This document shows positions 1 through 9,662 of a stretch of DNA of 64,000 nucleotides, piece by piece. The notes beneath the pieces were generated by a model, which was not told where the DNA came from, searched no databases, and was given only the letters and a program-made list of their open reading frames with translations. How positions within the stretch are numbered: position 1 is the first letter of the stretch; every line of letters starts with the position of its first letter. The DNA is from Helicobacter canis (lineage in GTDB: Bacteria; Campylobacterota; Campylobacteria; Campylobacterales; Helicobacteraceae): positions 744,001-808,000 of the forward strand of contig NZ_UGHV01000001.1 in the NCBI RefSeq assembly GCF_900451095.1. The letters are read 5' to 3'. The position numbers and the translations under genes are program-made.

Positions 1-3000
1 CTAGAGTATAAAGAGATTTTTGGCGATGATTTTTACCTAGAGCTTATGCGCCACGGGATCCCCGAGCAAGTAGCCATAGATTCTCATATATTGCGCTTAA
101 GCAAAGAATGCGGGATCAAGATCATCGCTACTAATGATGCCCACTATCCTACGCGCGATGATGCGGAGTTCCAAGAGGTGGCGATGTGTATCGGTATGGG
201 GCGCACTCTACAGGATAAAGGTCGCTTGCGCCATAGTGTGAAAGAATTTTATGTCAAAAGCGAGCAAGAAATGGCAAGGCTTTTTGCCGATGTGCCACAA
301 GCCTTAGAAAACACCCAAGAGATCGCGCGAAAATGCGCGGATTTTAGCATTGATCTAAAAGATGAGAAAAGCAACCCCCCAACTCCACCGACTTTCAAAT
401 TTACCCAAGAATACGCCAAAGCTGAAGGGCTAGACTTTGAAAACGATGAAGAATACTTCATCTACAAATCCAAGCAAGGGCTAGAAAAACGCTTGCAAAA
501 TATCCCAGAAGAGAAGCACCAAGAGTATCGCGAGAGGCTTGAGTATGAAATGGAGATTATCGCAAAGATGAAATTCCCCGGCTATATGCTCATTGTGTGG
601 GATTTCATCAATCAAGCTAAGAAAATGGGCATACCCGTAGGTCCGGGGCGTGGGAGTGCGGCAGGGAGTCTTGTGGCGTTTTGCTTGGGGATTACAGATA
701 TTGATCCTTTGCGCTATGACTTGCTCTTTGAGCGATTCTTAAACCCAGAGCGCGTGAGTATGCCTGATATTGATACAGACTTTTGTCAGCGCAGGCGCGG
801 TGAGATTCTAAACTATATGATTGAGCGATATGGCAAATACAATGTAGCCCAAGTCATCACCTTTGGTAAAATGCTCGCAAAAGGCGTGATACGCGATGTC
901 GCGCGCGTGCTAGATATGCCTATAAAAGATGCCGATAGCTTTGCCAAGCTTATCCCAGAAAAGCTAGGGATCACCTTGAAAGGCTATGAGAAAAATGGCG
1001 AGTTTATCGAAGGCGCGTGGGAGCTAGAGCCAAAGATCCAAGAGCTTGTAGCAAGCGATCCGCTAGCGGCGAAGGTATGGGAGTTTGCCCTAAAGCTAGA
1101 GGGCTTTAATCGCAATGCCGGTAAGCACGCAGCAGCTCTTGTGCTAGATAGTGAGAGAGAGCTATGGCATAAAACACCCCTATATGCTGGCACCGATGGG
1201 ATTATACTCACGCAGTATTCTATGAAATACCTTGAAGCAGTGGATTTGATCAAGTTTGACTTCTTGGGGCTAAAGACGCTGACAGTGATTGATGATGCGC
1301 TAAAAATCATCGCCGATCGCTATGGCAAGCAGATAGACTTCTTGCAAGTTGATGTCAATGATCCAAAAGTTTATGAAATCCTCCAAAGTGGCGACACAAT
1401 GGGGGTCTTCCAAGTGGAATCTGGTATGTTCCAGCGGCTTAATCGCAGACTAAAGCCCACAAACTTTGAAGATATTATTGCTATCATCGCACTTGGTCGC
1501 CCCGGACCTATGGATTCTGGTATGGTAGATGACTTTATCAATCGCAAGCACGGCTTAGAGCCTATCACATATATGTTCCCAGAGCTTGAGCCAATCCTCA
1601 AACACACCTATGGAACAATCGTTTATCAAGAGCAGATTATGCAAATTGTGCAGGTGATTGCTGGATTCTCACTAGGGGAGGCTGACCTTATCCGCCGTGC
1701 TATGGGGAAAAAAGATGAGCAGATTATGGCAGATAATAAGCAGAAATTTACCCTTGGTGCGGAAAATAATGGATTTGACAAACAAAAGGCAGCTGAATTA
1801 TGGGAGCTAATCGTGCAGTTCGCAGGCTATGGGTTTAACAAATCGCATTCTGCTGCCTATGCGATGATCACCTTTGAGACAGCGTATCTTAAGACTTACT
1901 ATGAGCACGAGTTTATGGCGGCATTGCTCACAAGCGAGTCAAACAAAATCGATAAAGTCGCAGAGTATGTCGAGGAGGCAAAGCGGCGCGGTATGGAGAC
2001 GCTACCACCTCATGTCAATCTCTCTGATCAGTTTTTCAGTGTTGTTGAAGAGCAAAATGGGGAGAAAAAGATCGTCTTTGGGCTAGGGGCTATCCGCGGA
2101 GCTGGTGAAGATGCGATGAGTAGTATTATTGAGTGTAGGAAGAGTGGAGGGGAGTTTAAGGATTTGGAGGACTTTATCTCTAGGGTGGATTTTTCTAAGA
2201 TCACCAAGCGCGTTATGGAGCCACTCATCAAATCTGGGAGTCTTGATAATCTAGGCTACACACGCGCAACAATGCTTAAATATATCGATGAGATTTGCGA
2301 GATCGGGCGCAATAAACAAAAGCTTGAAGGAGAGATACATAACTCACTCTTTGCCGACTCACAAGATGAGCTTACAGGCATTAGATTTAGCTTTAGCGAT
2401 ATAGAGGAGTTTGATCAAAAAACCACACTTGATTATGAGTATGAATGCCTAGGGCTATATATCTCTGGGCATCCGCTAGAGACATATCGCAAGCAAATTA
2501 CAGCACTTAAGGGTGTCTCTCGTATCGGTGCGCTAGATCAGCTAGAAGATGGCTCTAGCGTAATGCTTGCAGTAAAGGTTGTCGATCTAGAAAAGCGCGT
2601 TTCCAAAAAGGGCAATATCTATGGCGTGCTAAGTGTGATTGATCTCTCTGGCAATGCCAACATTACGATATTTGAGAGCACTATTGCTAAGCTTGAGGGT
2701 ATGGATCTAAATGAGCCTATCGTGCTTAGTGGAAAAGTGGATTCTAGGGATAGTAAGAAAGAGTTTCGCGCCTTTGATGTGCTATCGCTTGAAGATGCCA
2801 AGCAAGCTAAAATCCGCCTAAAATACCAAAAAGATGATGACAGCCAAGAAGATGCAAGCCAGATAATCCCTATCCACATTGATCCAAAGAGTCTAGGCTC
2901 TGGCTGTGCGCTGGGGATCGTGCTAGATAGGCAGACTGATGTAGCGCATTTAGAGCGTATCTCGCAGTGTGCGAAGAAGCATAGTGGCAGCCAAGAGCTG

Positions 3001-3132
3001 CATATCATCATCAAAGAAGCAGGCAGGAATTATGTCTTTGTAAGCGATCTTAAGGTGAGTGGCTCTATCACGCAAGAGCTTAGCGAGTTTGCGTGGGAGG
3101 TGCGTCAAAATATCGTAGAGCCGCAAGGCTAA
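1..3132 (+). CDS. dnaE: DNA polymerase III alpha subunit (5' end outside window)
   Basis: Replicative polymerase catalytic subunit of the C family. The reading frame is open from base 1, so the true start and most of the N-terminal PHP domain lie upstream; the ATG at 46 is internal. The polymerase core is clear: a GPGRGSAAGS motif near base 631, then the catalytic PDIDTDF motif near base 762, which carries the acidic residues that hold the metal ions. The fingers region and a C-terminal OB-fold-like region follow (about 2500-2800). A carboxynorspermidine synthase-like gene starts 20 bases downstream on the same strand. Identification is secure; only the start is unknown. Confidence 0.95.
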   Translation, partial: LEYKEIFGDDFYLELMRHGIPEQVAIDSHILRLSKECGIKIIATNDAHYPTRDDAEFQEVAMCIGMGRTLQDKGRLRHSVKEFYVKSEQEMARLFADVPQALENTQEIARKCADFSIDLKDEKSNPPTPPTFKFTQEYAKAEGLDFENDEEYFIYKSKQGLEKRLQNIPEEKHQEYRERLEYEMEIIAKMKFPGYMLIVWDFINQAKKMGIPVGPGRGSAAGSLVAFCLGITDIDPLRYDLLFERFLNPERVSMPDIDTDFCQRRRGEILNYMIERYGKYNVAQVITFGKMLAKGVIRDVARVLDMPIKDADSFAKLIPEKLGITLKGYEKNGEFIEGAWELEPKIQELVASDPLAAKVWEFALKLEGFNRNAGKHAAALVLDSERELWHKTPLYAGTDGIILTQYSMKYLEAVDLIKFDFLGLKTLTVIDDALKIIADRYGKQIDFLQVDVNDPKVYEILQSGDTMGVFQVESGMFQRLNRRLKPTNFEDIIAIIALGRPGPMDSGMVDDFINRKHGLEPITYMFPELEPILKHTYGTIVYQEQIMQIVQVIAGFSLGEADLIRRAMGKKDEQIMADNKQKFTLGAENNGFDKQKAAELWELIVQFAGYGFNKSHSAAYAMITFETAYLKTYYEHEFMAALLTSESNKIDKVAEYVEEAKRRGMETLPPHVNLSDQFFSVVEEQNGEKKIVFGLGAIRGAGEDAMSSIIECRKSGGEFKDLEDFISRVDFSKITKRVMEPLIKSGSLDNLGYTRATMLKYIDEICEIGRNKQKLEGEIHNSLFADSQDELTGIRFSFSDIEEFDQKTTLDYEYECLGLYISGHPLETYRKQITALKGVSRIGALDQLEDGSSVMLAVKVVDLEKRVSKKGNIYGVLSVIDLSGNANITIFESTIAKLEGMDLNEPIVLSGKVDSRDSKKEFRAFDVLSLEDAKQAKIRLKYQKDDDSQEDASQIIPIHIDPKSLGSGCALGIVLDRQTDVAHLERISQCAKKHSGSQELHIIIKEAGRNYVFVSDLKVSGSITQELSEFAWEVRQNIVEPQG

Positions 3133-3152
3133 ATTATCTAAAAGGAGCGATT

Positions 3153-4781
3153 ATGGCTTGTGTTTTACAAATCGGGGCTGGTGGAGTTGGAGGCGTAGTA
3201 GCGCATAAAATGGCGATGAATAGAGAGAGCTTTTCATGCATTATCTTAGCTTCTCGCACCCTTAGCAAATGTCAAGCGATAGCAGATTCTATCCGCCAAA
3301 AGGGCTTAGGTGAGATTGAGATAGACTCTGTAGATGCCGATAGTGTGGAGTCTGTGGTGGCTTTGATTGAAAAATATCGCCCAAAACTCGTGGTAAATGT
3401 CGCATTGCCTTATCAAGATTTAGCAATTATGGAAGCGTGTTTGCGCACAAAAACGCATTATTTAGACACGGCAAATTACGAGCACCCAGACTCCGCGCAT
3501 TTTGAGTATAAAGAGCAGTGGGCGTATGATACACGCTACAAACAAGCAGGGATTTTTGCGTTGCTTGGCAGTGGGTTTGATCCGGGTGTTACAAATGTAT
3601 TTTGTGCTTACGCACAGAAGCATTATTTTGATGAGATTTATAGCATTGATATTTTGGATTGTAATGCGGGGGATCACGGCTATGCGTTTGCGACTAATTT
3701 TAACCCTGAAATCAATCTAAGAGAGGTTAGCTCTAAGGCACGCTATTGGGTAAAGGGGCATTCAGTATTGAGCGATAAATCAGGGAGTGCTTCGCCTTGC
3801 TCGTCTCAACGCACGCTTAGTGCGTCTCATTCGCAAGACTCGCACAACCCTAATTTATCATCTCAATCCTTAGAATGCCAAGATTCTAGCAATATGGAAT
3901 CTCAAAAAGTGGATTCTAGTATGGATTCTACAAGCTTAGTTTCTAGCACAGATTTAGCCTTGAATCCAGATTTAAGACAAGACACCATTTATCGCAAGTT
4001 TGAGAGAGAAGGGAAGCATTTTACGCTAGATTCTAATACGCAGGATTTGAAAGTAGAATCTTACTTTAACGGAGAGTGGCGAGATATTGCACCCCTAGCT
4101 CTTATGAAAGAGTGGGACTACCCAGAAGTTGGCGTGAAAAATAGCTATTTACTCTACCACGAAGAGTTGGAATCGCTTATCCGCAATATCAAAGGTTTGC
4201 GAAAAATCCGCTTTTTTATGACCTTTGGCGAGAGCTATCTCACACATATGAAAGTCTTAGAGAACATCGGCTTTTTACGCATTGATGAGGTAGCACACAA
4301 GGGCGGCAAAATCGTGCCTATCGAAGTGCTAAAGACGCTTTTGCCAGATCCTGCAAGTCTAGCTTCTCGCACAAAGGGGCAAACGCACATTGGCTGCTAT
4401 ATGAAGGGCGTGAAAGATGGGAAAGAACGCACGATTTATATCTATAATATTTGCGATCACGAGACTTGCTACAAAGAAGTCAATGCGCAAGGTGTGAGCT
4501 ATACCACAGGTGTGCCGGCAATGATTGGAGCAAAGCTTATATGTGAGGATAAATGGGGGCTAAACCAGCCAAAAACGCCCAACAACGCAGATAACAGCGA
4601 TATGCCAAAAGGTGGGGAAACACAAGGCATAGATTCTAGCAATGGTAGTGGCGTGTGGAATATGGAGCAAAACGACCCCGACCCCTTTATGCAAGAATTA
4701 AACGCTCAAGGTCTCCCTTATGTTGTGTGTGAAATAGAATCTAGTGGCAATCTCAAAGTGCTAGAAGATGGGAGAAAGTAA
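3153..4781 (+). CDS. carboxynorspermidine synthase-like protein (saccharopine dehydrogenase family), with inserts
   Basis: Predicted NAD(P)-dependent reductase joining aspartate semialdehyde to a diamine, in the norspermidine/spermidine route used by Campylobacterota in place of SpeE. The N-terminus has the Rossmann motif GAGGVGG. The later blocks LLYHEELESLIRNIKGLRKI, LLPDPASLASRTKG and YNICDHETCYKE match this family. The ATG at 3153 follows AAAGGAGCGATT. At 542 residues it is much longer than the usual roughly 400. One insert of about 100 low-complexity residues (about 200-303) contains a hairpin-forming repeat and a copy of the 15-mer word at 3905-3919. A second insert of about 45 residues lies near 470-515. 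Lysine-type saccharopine dehydrogenase is the alternative, but polyamine synthesis is more likely in this lineage. Confidence 0.82.
   Translation: MACVLQIGAGGVGGVVAHKMAMNRESFSCIILASRTLSKCQAIADSIRQKGLGEIEIDSVDADSVESVVALIEKYRPKLVVNVALPYQDLAIMEACLRTKTHYLDTANYEHPDSAHFEYKEQWAYDTRYKQAGIFALLGSGFDPGVTNVFCAYAQKHYFDEIYSIDILDCNAGDHGYAFATNFNPEINLREVSSKARYWVKGHSVLSDKSGSASPCSSQRTLSASHSQDSHNPNLSSQSLECQDSSNMESQKVDSSMDSTSLVSSTDLALNPDLRQDTIYRKFEREGKHFTLDSNTQDLKVESYFNGEWRDIAPLALMKEWDYPEVGVKNSYLLYHEELESLIRNIKGLRKIRFFMTFGESYLTHMKVLENIGFLRIDEVAHKGGKIVPIEVLKTLLPDPASLASRTKGQTHIGCYMKGVKDGKERTIYIYNICDHETCYKEVNAQGVSYTTGVPAMIGAKLICEDKWGLNQPKTPNNADNSDMPKGGETQGIDSSNGSGVWNMEQNDPDPFMQELNAQGLPYVVCEIESSGNLKVLEDGRK
3905..3919 (+). 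repeat. 15-mer word AAAAGTGGATTCTAG inside a gene
   Basis: An exact copy of the dispersed word, read in frame as K-V-D-S-S inside the first insert of the carboxynorspermidine synthase-like protein. It is followed at once by a second partial GGATTCTA copy. Confidence 0.85.
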
Positions 4782-4869
4782 AGATATATGGGATAGTTTA
4801 AGCAAGATATGGGGAAGTTTTACTAAGCTTTATGACTAGCAAAAGCACATAAAAACGCAAAGGCAAACA

Positions 4870-7800
4870 ATGGACTACAAAAAGGCATTTTATAGCAGAT
4901 TAGAGGAATGTTATCTGGGTGCAAAGATAAAAGTGTATGAAAAGGCTAATACAGCACAAAATACGCAAAGCAATACAAGCAACGCACAAGATAAGGCAAA
5001 TAAAAAGCCGACCACAGCACAAAACGCGCAAAGTGGTTTTAGCAATCTTTTAAGCATAAAAGAGCAGTATTTCTCTCACATAAAAGCCTACCTAGATTCT
5101 GCTATCCCAAATGATGATTTTAACTCACACGATATTTACAACAAGCTTTACACTTTCTTTGATAGCTATCTTAATGATACAGGCACGCCATTTTTCCACG
5201 ATACACCGCTGTATAAAAACATTTATGCAAAAGTCTATACCAACTCCAAAGATACAAGCCTTTTTTATAAAACAAAAGATTTATACTATGTCAAAAGTGA
5301 TACGCTTTATACAAGCCTTACTTTAAGCGATGAAAATGAGCTAACCCAAATCTACTTTGATACAAGTGAGTATAGGCAAAATGCCGATAATACCAAGCGA
5401 AAGCTTATTTTCAAACTTGATAAAATCGAGCAAACAAGCACAGATACACAAGATTCTATACCCACCATTTATATCAAGGTTTTAAGTCAAAAGGATTTAT
5501 TCCCCGATCTTAATGCTGTGTTTAAAGAAAATAGCAACGAGTTGAGCGAAGATTTTATAAAATCCCTAAAAGCACATAAATTCCCCCTAGATGAAGCACA
5601 CATAAAAAAGCTTTTTGCAAGCTATAAAAAGCAAAATGAAGTAGATTTTTTTATCCACAAAAATGCAAGGGTATTTTTACAAGAGCAGTTTGACTTATGG
5701 TTTTATCATTATCTTTATAAAGACAGCGAGTTTCAAGAATGGAGTGTAAAATCCATTTCGCATTTACAAAAGATTCGCAATATCGCCTTAGAGATAATAG
5801 GGCTTATAGGCGATTTTGAAGATGAGCTAAAGGCTGTATGGTTAAAGCCTAAGTTTGCGAAAGTAGTAAATTATGTCTTTAGCCTTGATTTAATTTTAAG
5901 GCATTCAGCATTGAGCGATAAAGCACAAAATACCGCACTTTTAGATTCTATATGTAAAGACAAAGGCTTTGAAAAGCAAATCAAAGAATGGCAGGATTTA
6001 AAGCTTATTGATGAGAGTTTTCAAGCACAAAACATAAGCGAAAAAATATTGAATGATGAAAAATACAAATTCCTGCCCCTTGACACAAGGCATTTTAGCA
6101 AAGAGATAAAATACAAGATTCTAAGTGTGTTTGATGATATAGAATCTATCCTTAATGGCGAGCTAATAAGGGCGGATAATTTTCAAGCCCTAAATTCCCT
6201 AATGCCAAAATATCAAAACAAAGTGGATTTAATCTATATTGATCCGCCATATAATACAGGCAATGACGGCTTTATCTACACAGATAAATTTAATCACTCA
6301 TCGTGGCTTTCAATGATAACTAATCGCTTAGAATTAGCAAAAGAATTTTTAAAGGATAATGGAAGCATTTTTATAAGCATAGATGATAACGAACAAGCAA
6401 GGCTTAAAATTTTATGTGATGAGATATTTGGGGAGGAGAATTTTGTAGCGAATATAATATGGGAAAAGGTTTTTTCTGCTGTTAATTTAAGAAAGGGTTT
6501 TTCTCCTAACCACGATTTTATTAGCGTCTATTCAAAAAATATTGATAAGGTGCTATTAAATCCGTTGCCACGAACAGAGGAAGCAAATGCAAGATATAAA
6601 AACCCAGATAACGACCCAAGAGGTGTTTGGACAAGTGGAGATTTGAGCGTGGGACCTGCGGTAGAAGCGAATATTTACGAGATTACTTTGCCCAGCGGTA
6701 GAAAAATTTTACCGCCAAAAGGTTATTCTTGGAGACTTTCAAAAGAAAAATTTGAGGAATATTTAAAGGATAATAGAATTTATTTTAATGGTGGAGATTC
6801 TGTGCCTAGAATTAAAAGATTTTTAAGTGAAGTAAAAGATGGTATTACACCGCTTACGATTTGGAAGCATAAGGAAGTGGGGCATAATCAAGACGCTGCA
6901 AAAGAAATTTTAGCCTTATTTGATGATAAGCTTTTTGACACCCCAAAACCTGAAAAACTTTTAAAAAGAATTTTTGAAATAGCTACAAAGGCAGATTTTA
7001 AGGCGGAAGTATTTGAGATGAGAAATTGCGGTTTTCAAGACAAAGGCGAAGGGAGTTTAGTCAGCCTAAATGACCGAGACTTTGGCGCAGAATCCGCGAT
7101 TTATCGCTCAAAGACAGCGCCTATTGTGCTTGACTTCTTTGCAGGAAGTGGGACGAGTGTGGCTACCGCACAAAAGCTAGGGCGTAAATGGCTTGGCATT
7201 GAAATGGGAGAGCATTTTTACAAAGTCATTATCCCACGCCTTAAAAAAGTTATCGCAGGATTCCAAAGCGGGATTAGCAAAGAATGCGATTATAAAGGCA
7301 GTGGGGCATTTAGATACTATGAGTTGGAATCCTATGAAGAAGCATTAAAAGAGTGTGAATATGTGCTTATGGATTCTGAATATACTAAGCCTTTTTCTTG
7401 TCATACCAAAGCCCCCTCCACTTGTCATACTGAAGCGTTAGCTGAAGTATCTAAAAACATAGAATCTAAAAGAGATATTTCGCTACCGCTCAATATGACA
7501 AGTTTGCATAGCGATACGACAAACTCACAAAGAGATATTTCGGCTTCGCCTCAATATGACAAAGAAGCACAATACACGGCAACTTATAAAGATAGTCAAA
7601 GCATTTATTCCGCTAAAGATTATCAAAAAGCACAAAAAATCATTGATTACAGAAAATCCCGCAAACTCATTAAAAAGCTGAATAAGGGCGAAACAATCAC
7701 GCTAGATATGAGTGGATATAGAAAGGAATTTGACTTATTCCACACTTTAGCAAACTTGCAAGGACTAAAAATCAAGCGATTATTTTTAGATTCTAAAGGT

Positions 7801-7905
7801 ATAGAAACTTGTAAGTTTGACAATGGCGATATTGTATCACTAGACCAAATAGACTTGCATTCATACCCAAAGCTTAAAAATCTTTTGTGGTGGGAGAAAT
7901 TGTGA
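4870..7905 (+). CDS. type III restriction-modification DNA adenine methyltransferase, Mod1 (long form)
   Basis: Predicted N6-adenine methyltransferase of a type III-like system. The catalytic DPPYNTG motif is near residue 458 and the AdoMet-binding LDFFAGSGT motif near 754-762, the beta-class order typical of Mod proteins. The first 430 residues are a separate domain, seen in long helicase-linked methyltransferases (TFFDSYLNDTGTPF, then KTKDLYYVKSDTLY). The target recognition region between the catalytic motifs is visibly more AT-rich than its flanks. At 1011 residues it is long, partly because repeat elements are embedded in frame at 7001-7113 (just before the AdoMet motif) and 7420-7562. 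It overlaps the next gene by one base, so the two are probably translationally coupled. The recognition sequence cannot be read from the DNA. Confidence 0.88.
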   Translation: MDYKKAFYSRLEECYLGAKIKVYEKANTAQNTQSNTSNAQDKANKKPTTAQNAQSGFSNLLSIKEQYFSHIKAYLDSAIPNDDFNSHDIYNKLYTFFDSYLNDTGTPFFHDTPLYKNIYAKVYTNSKDTSLFYKTKDLYYVKSDTLYTSLTLSDENELTQIYFDTSEYRQNADNTKRKLIFKLDKIEQTSTDTQDSIPTIYIKVLSQKDLFPDLNAVFKENSNELSEDFIKSLKAHKFPLDEAHIKKLFASYKKQNEVDFFIHKNARVFLQEQFDLWFYHYLYKDSEFQEWSVKSISHLQKIRNIALEIIGLIGDFEDELKAVWLKPKFAKVVNYVFSLDLILRHSALSDKAQNTALLDSICKDKGFEKQIKEWQDLKLIDESFQAQNISEKILNDEKYKFLPLDTRHFSKEIKYKILSVFDDIESILNGELIRADNFQALNSLMPKYQNKVDLIYIDPPYNTGNDGFIYTDKFNHSSWLSMITNRLELAKEFLKDNGSIFISIDDNEQARLKILCDEIFGEENFVANIIWEKVFSAVNLRKGFSPNHDFISVYSKNIDKVLLNPLPRTEEANARYKNPDNDPRGVWTSGDLSVGPAVEANIYEITLPSGRKILPPKGYSWRLSKEKFEEYLKDNRIYFNGGDSVPRIKRFLSEVKDGITPLTIWKHKEVGHNQDAAKEILALFDDKLFDTPKPEKLLKRIFEIATKADFKAEVFEMRNCGFQDKGEGSLVSLNDRDFGAESAIYRSKTAPIVLDFFAGSGTSVATAQKLGRKWLGIEMGEHFYKVIIPRLKKVIAGFQSGISKECDYKGSGAFRYYELESYEEALKECEYVLMDSEYTKPFSCHTKAPSTCHTEALAEVSKNIESKRDISLPLNMTSLHSDTTNSQRDISASPQYDKEAQYTATYKDSQSIYSAKDYQKAQKIIDYRKSRKLIKKLNKGETITLDMSGYRKEFDLFHTLANLQGLKIKRLFLDSKGIETCKFDNGDIVSLDQIDLHSYPKLKNLLWWEKL
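7001..7113 (+). repeat. palindromic element R4, copy inside mod1
   Basis: A block of about 113 bases whose ends AGGCGGAAG..ATTTGAGATGAGAAATTG and GCAGAATCCRCGATTTATCG recur almost exactly inside glmU at 55091-55200. The ends are imperfect inverted repeats (AAATTGCGGTTTTC against the complement of GAATCCGCGATTT). It is translated as F-E-M-R-N-C-G-F ... S-A-I-Y-R-S-K and sits directly before the AdoMet motif of Mod1. Confidence 0.85.
7420..7562 (+). repeat. palindromic element R5 inside mod1, with partial second copy
   Basis: The unit at 7420-7503 is 84 bases (28 codons) and has inverted ends: ACTTGTCATACTGA on the left, and CTCAATATGACAAGT on the right, whose complement is ACTTGTCATATTGAG. 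A partial second unit sharing AGAGATATTTCG and CTCAATATGACAA ends near 7562. Both are read through in frame near the Mod1 C-terminus. Confidence 0.8.
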
Positions 7906-9662
7906 TGAAAATAAATATACCAGAGGTTGTAGAGCAATTAAAAAATGTCAAGCTTGAGAATGTAATATTTGAATTAATAGTAAATGCAATGCAAGCAAAT
8001 GCCACATATATTGAGCTTAAAATTATAGCTTCTAGCTTAGACAATAAAAACACAACTCCCTATATAGATAAAATTGAAGTGATTGATAATGGTGATGGTT
8101 TTAATGAAGAAAATTTGAAGTCTTTTGGGGAGTATCGTAGTAATTATAAAAAATCATTAGGCTGTAAGGGTATAGGAAGATTTATATATCTTAAACTTTT
8201 TAAAAGCGTAAAGGTTATAAGTAAAAATAAAGAATTTGATTTTGCCTATAGTGGTATGACAGAGCCTAAGGAGAAAGATTTTTTTGATAAAACTAGAGTG
8301 ATTTTATCAAATCCAAAAGATAATTTTTCTGTTGATTTTTCTAAGATTAAAAAACAAATTAAAGAACATTTTTTGGCTTATTTTAAAATAGAAAACAAGC
8401 ATATTAAAATAGATATTTATAGAAATGATGAATGTATGGATAGTATTAAGAGTGCTGAAATACCAGATTTTGAAAAGAAAGAATTTAAAATTAAAAATTA
8501 TTCTTTTAGTATATCATATATTTTTGGGGAAAGTGATTTTAGAAATGAAGGATTTTATGTCGCAAATAATAGGGTTGTTATAAAAAATTCAGATTTAAAC
8601 CAAGAAAGTAAATATAATTTGCCAAAAGAAAAAGATTTAAGAATATTTTATATTTTAGAATCCGATTATTTTGATAAAAATGTTAATGATGAAAGAAATG
8701 AATTACAAATTTATCCCAAACGAAAAAATTCGCTTGAATTTGAGGATTTGAGTTGGAACGATATACACGATGAATTAGAAAATCAGCTCAAAGCAATTTA
8801 TGTGGAACATAATTTTGATGTAGAAAATACAATTAAAGAAAATAGAAAAAAATCAATTAAAGAATTGCCTTATCTCGGAGTATATTTTGAAAATAGGAAT
8901 GAATTAAATGTAGATGATATGTTAGAAAATGCAAAAAAAGAATTTAATGATGATAAGGATTTTTTAAGAGATGATAATAATAAGGTAAAAATAGATTATG
9001 AAGCTAAATTGGCTAAAGTAACACAAACGGAATTGGCTGAATATGTGTTTGATAGAGATAAATTAATCCAAAAATTAAAAAACTCTGTTGATAAAGGGAG
9101 TGTAGAAGCTGAAATCCATAATTTGTTTATGCCTAAAAAAACATTTGATGATAAAAAAAACTATAGAACTAATAATGTTTGGTTATTTGATGATAGATTT
9201 ATGTGCTATGATAAAATTTTTAGTGACATACAGATTAAAGATATTTTTCCAGAGCTGTCCACAAAGTTAGATAGACCGGATATTTTGAGTATTATTTCTA
9301 ATACTTATGAAAAAGAAAAAATCACTGATATTCTGCTTGTAGAATTTAAACGACCAGAAAAGGATATTACTCCTGCAGGAGCAGAGGAACAGCTATTAAA
9401 ATATGGTAGATATATCAATCTAATTCAAAATAATATAAGAATTTGGGCTTACGCTTTTTTGAAATTTGATGATGAGGTATTAGAATCGCTGAAAGGTAGA
9501 TCATACAACAAGATATATACTTCAAGCAATTATCCCATTTGCTATAGGTATTACGAAGCTAGAAATATGATTATTAATTTTATGGATTATGGTTCTTTAA
9601 TTTACGATGCGGAAAATAGAAATCAGTTATTTTTAGATATTTTAAGAGGAAAATATTTATGA
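7905..9662 (+). CDS. GHKL (MORC/MutL-like) ATPase with predicted PD-(D/E)xK nuclease region
   Basis: Predicted ATP-driven component of the restriction operon. The N-terminus carries GHKL motifs: ELIVNAMQANA (residues 23-33, N box), DNGDG (61-65) and GCKGIGRF (87-94). Toward the C-terminus, RPDIL (about 455) followed by LLVEFKRP (about 476-483) fits the D...ExK pattern of restriction-nuclease folds. The ATG at 7905 overlaps the mod1 stop by one base; an upstream GTG at 7887 is possible but less likely. The gene is clearly more AT-rich than its neighbours, which suggests separate acquisition. GHKL ATPases of the paraMORC type are known in restriction-modification operons; assigning this one to that group is inference. 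It overlaps rhuM by four bases. Confidence 0.75.
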   Translation: MKINIPEVVEQLKNVKLENVIFELIVNAMQANATYIELKIIASSLDNKNTTPYIDKIEVIDNGDGFNEENLKSFGEYRSNYKKSLGCKGIGRFIYLKLFKSVKVISKNKEFDFAYSGMTEPKEKDFFDKTRVILSNPKDNFSVDFSKIKKQIKEHFLAYFKIENKHIKIDIYRNDECMDSIKSAEIPDFEKKEFKIKNYSFSISYIFGESDFRNEGFYVANNRVVIKNSDLNQESKYNLPKEKDLRIFYILESDYFDKNVNDERNELQIYPKRKNSLEFEDLSWNDIHDELENQLKAIYVEHNFDVENTIKENRKKSIKELPYLGVYFENRNELNVDDMLENAKKEFNDDKDFLRDDNNKVKIDYEAKLAKVTQTELAEYVFDRDKLIQKLKNSVDKGSVEAEIHNLFMPKKTFDDKKNYRTNNVWLFDDRFMCYDKIFSDIQIKDIFPELSTKLDRPDILSIISNTYEKEKITDILLVEFKRPEKDITPAGAEEQLLKYGRYINLIQNNIRIWAYAFLKFDDEVLESLKGRSYNKIYTSSNYPICYRYYEARNMIINFMDYGSLIYDAENRNQLFLDILRGKYL

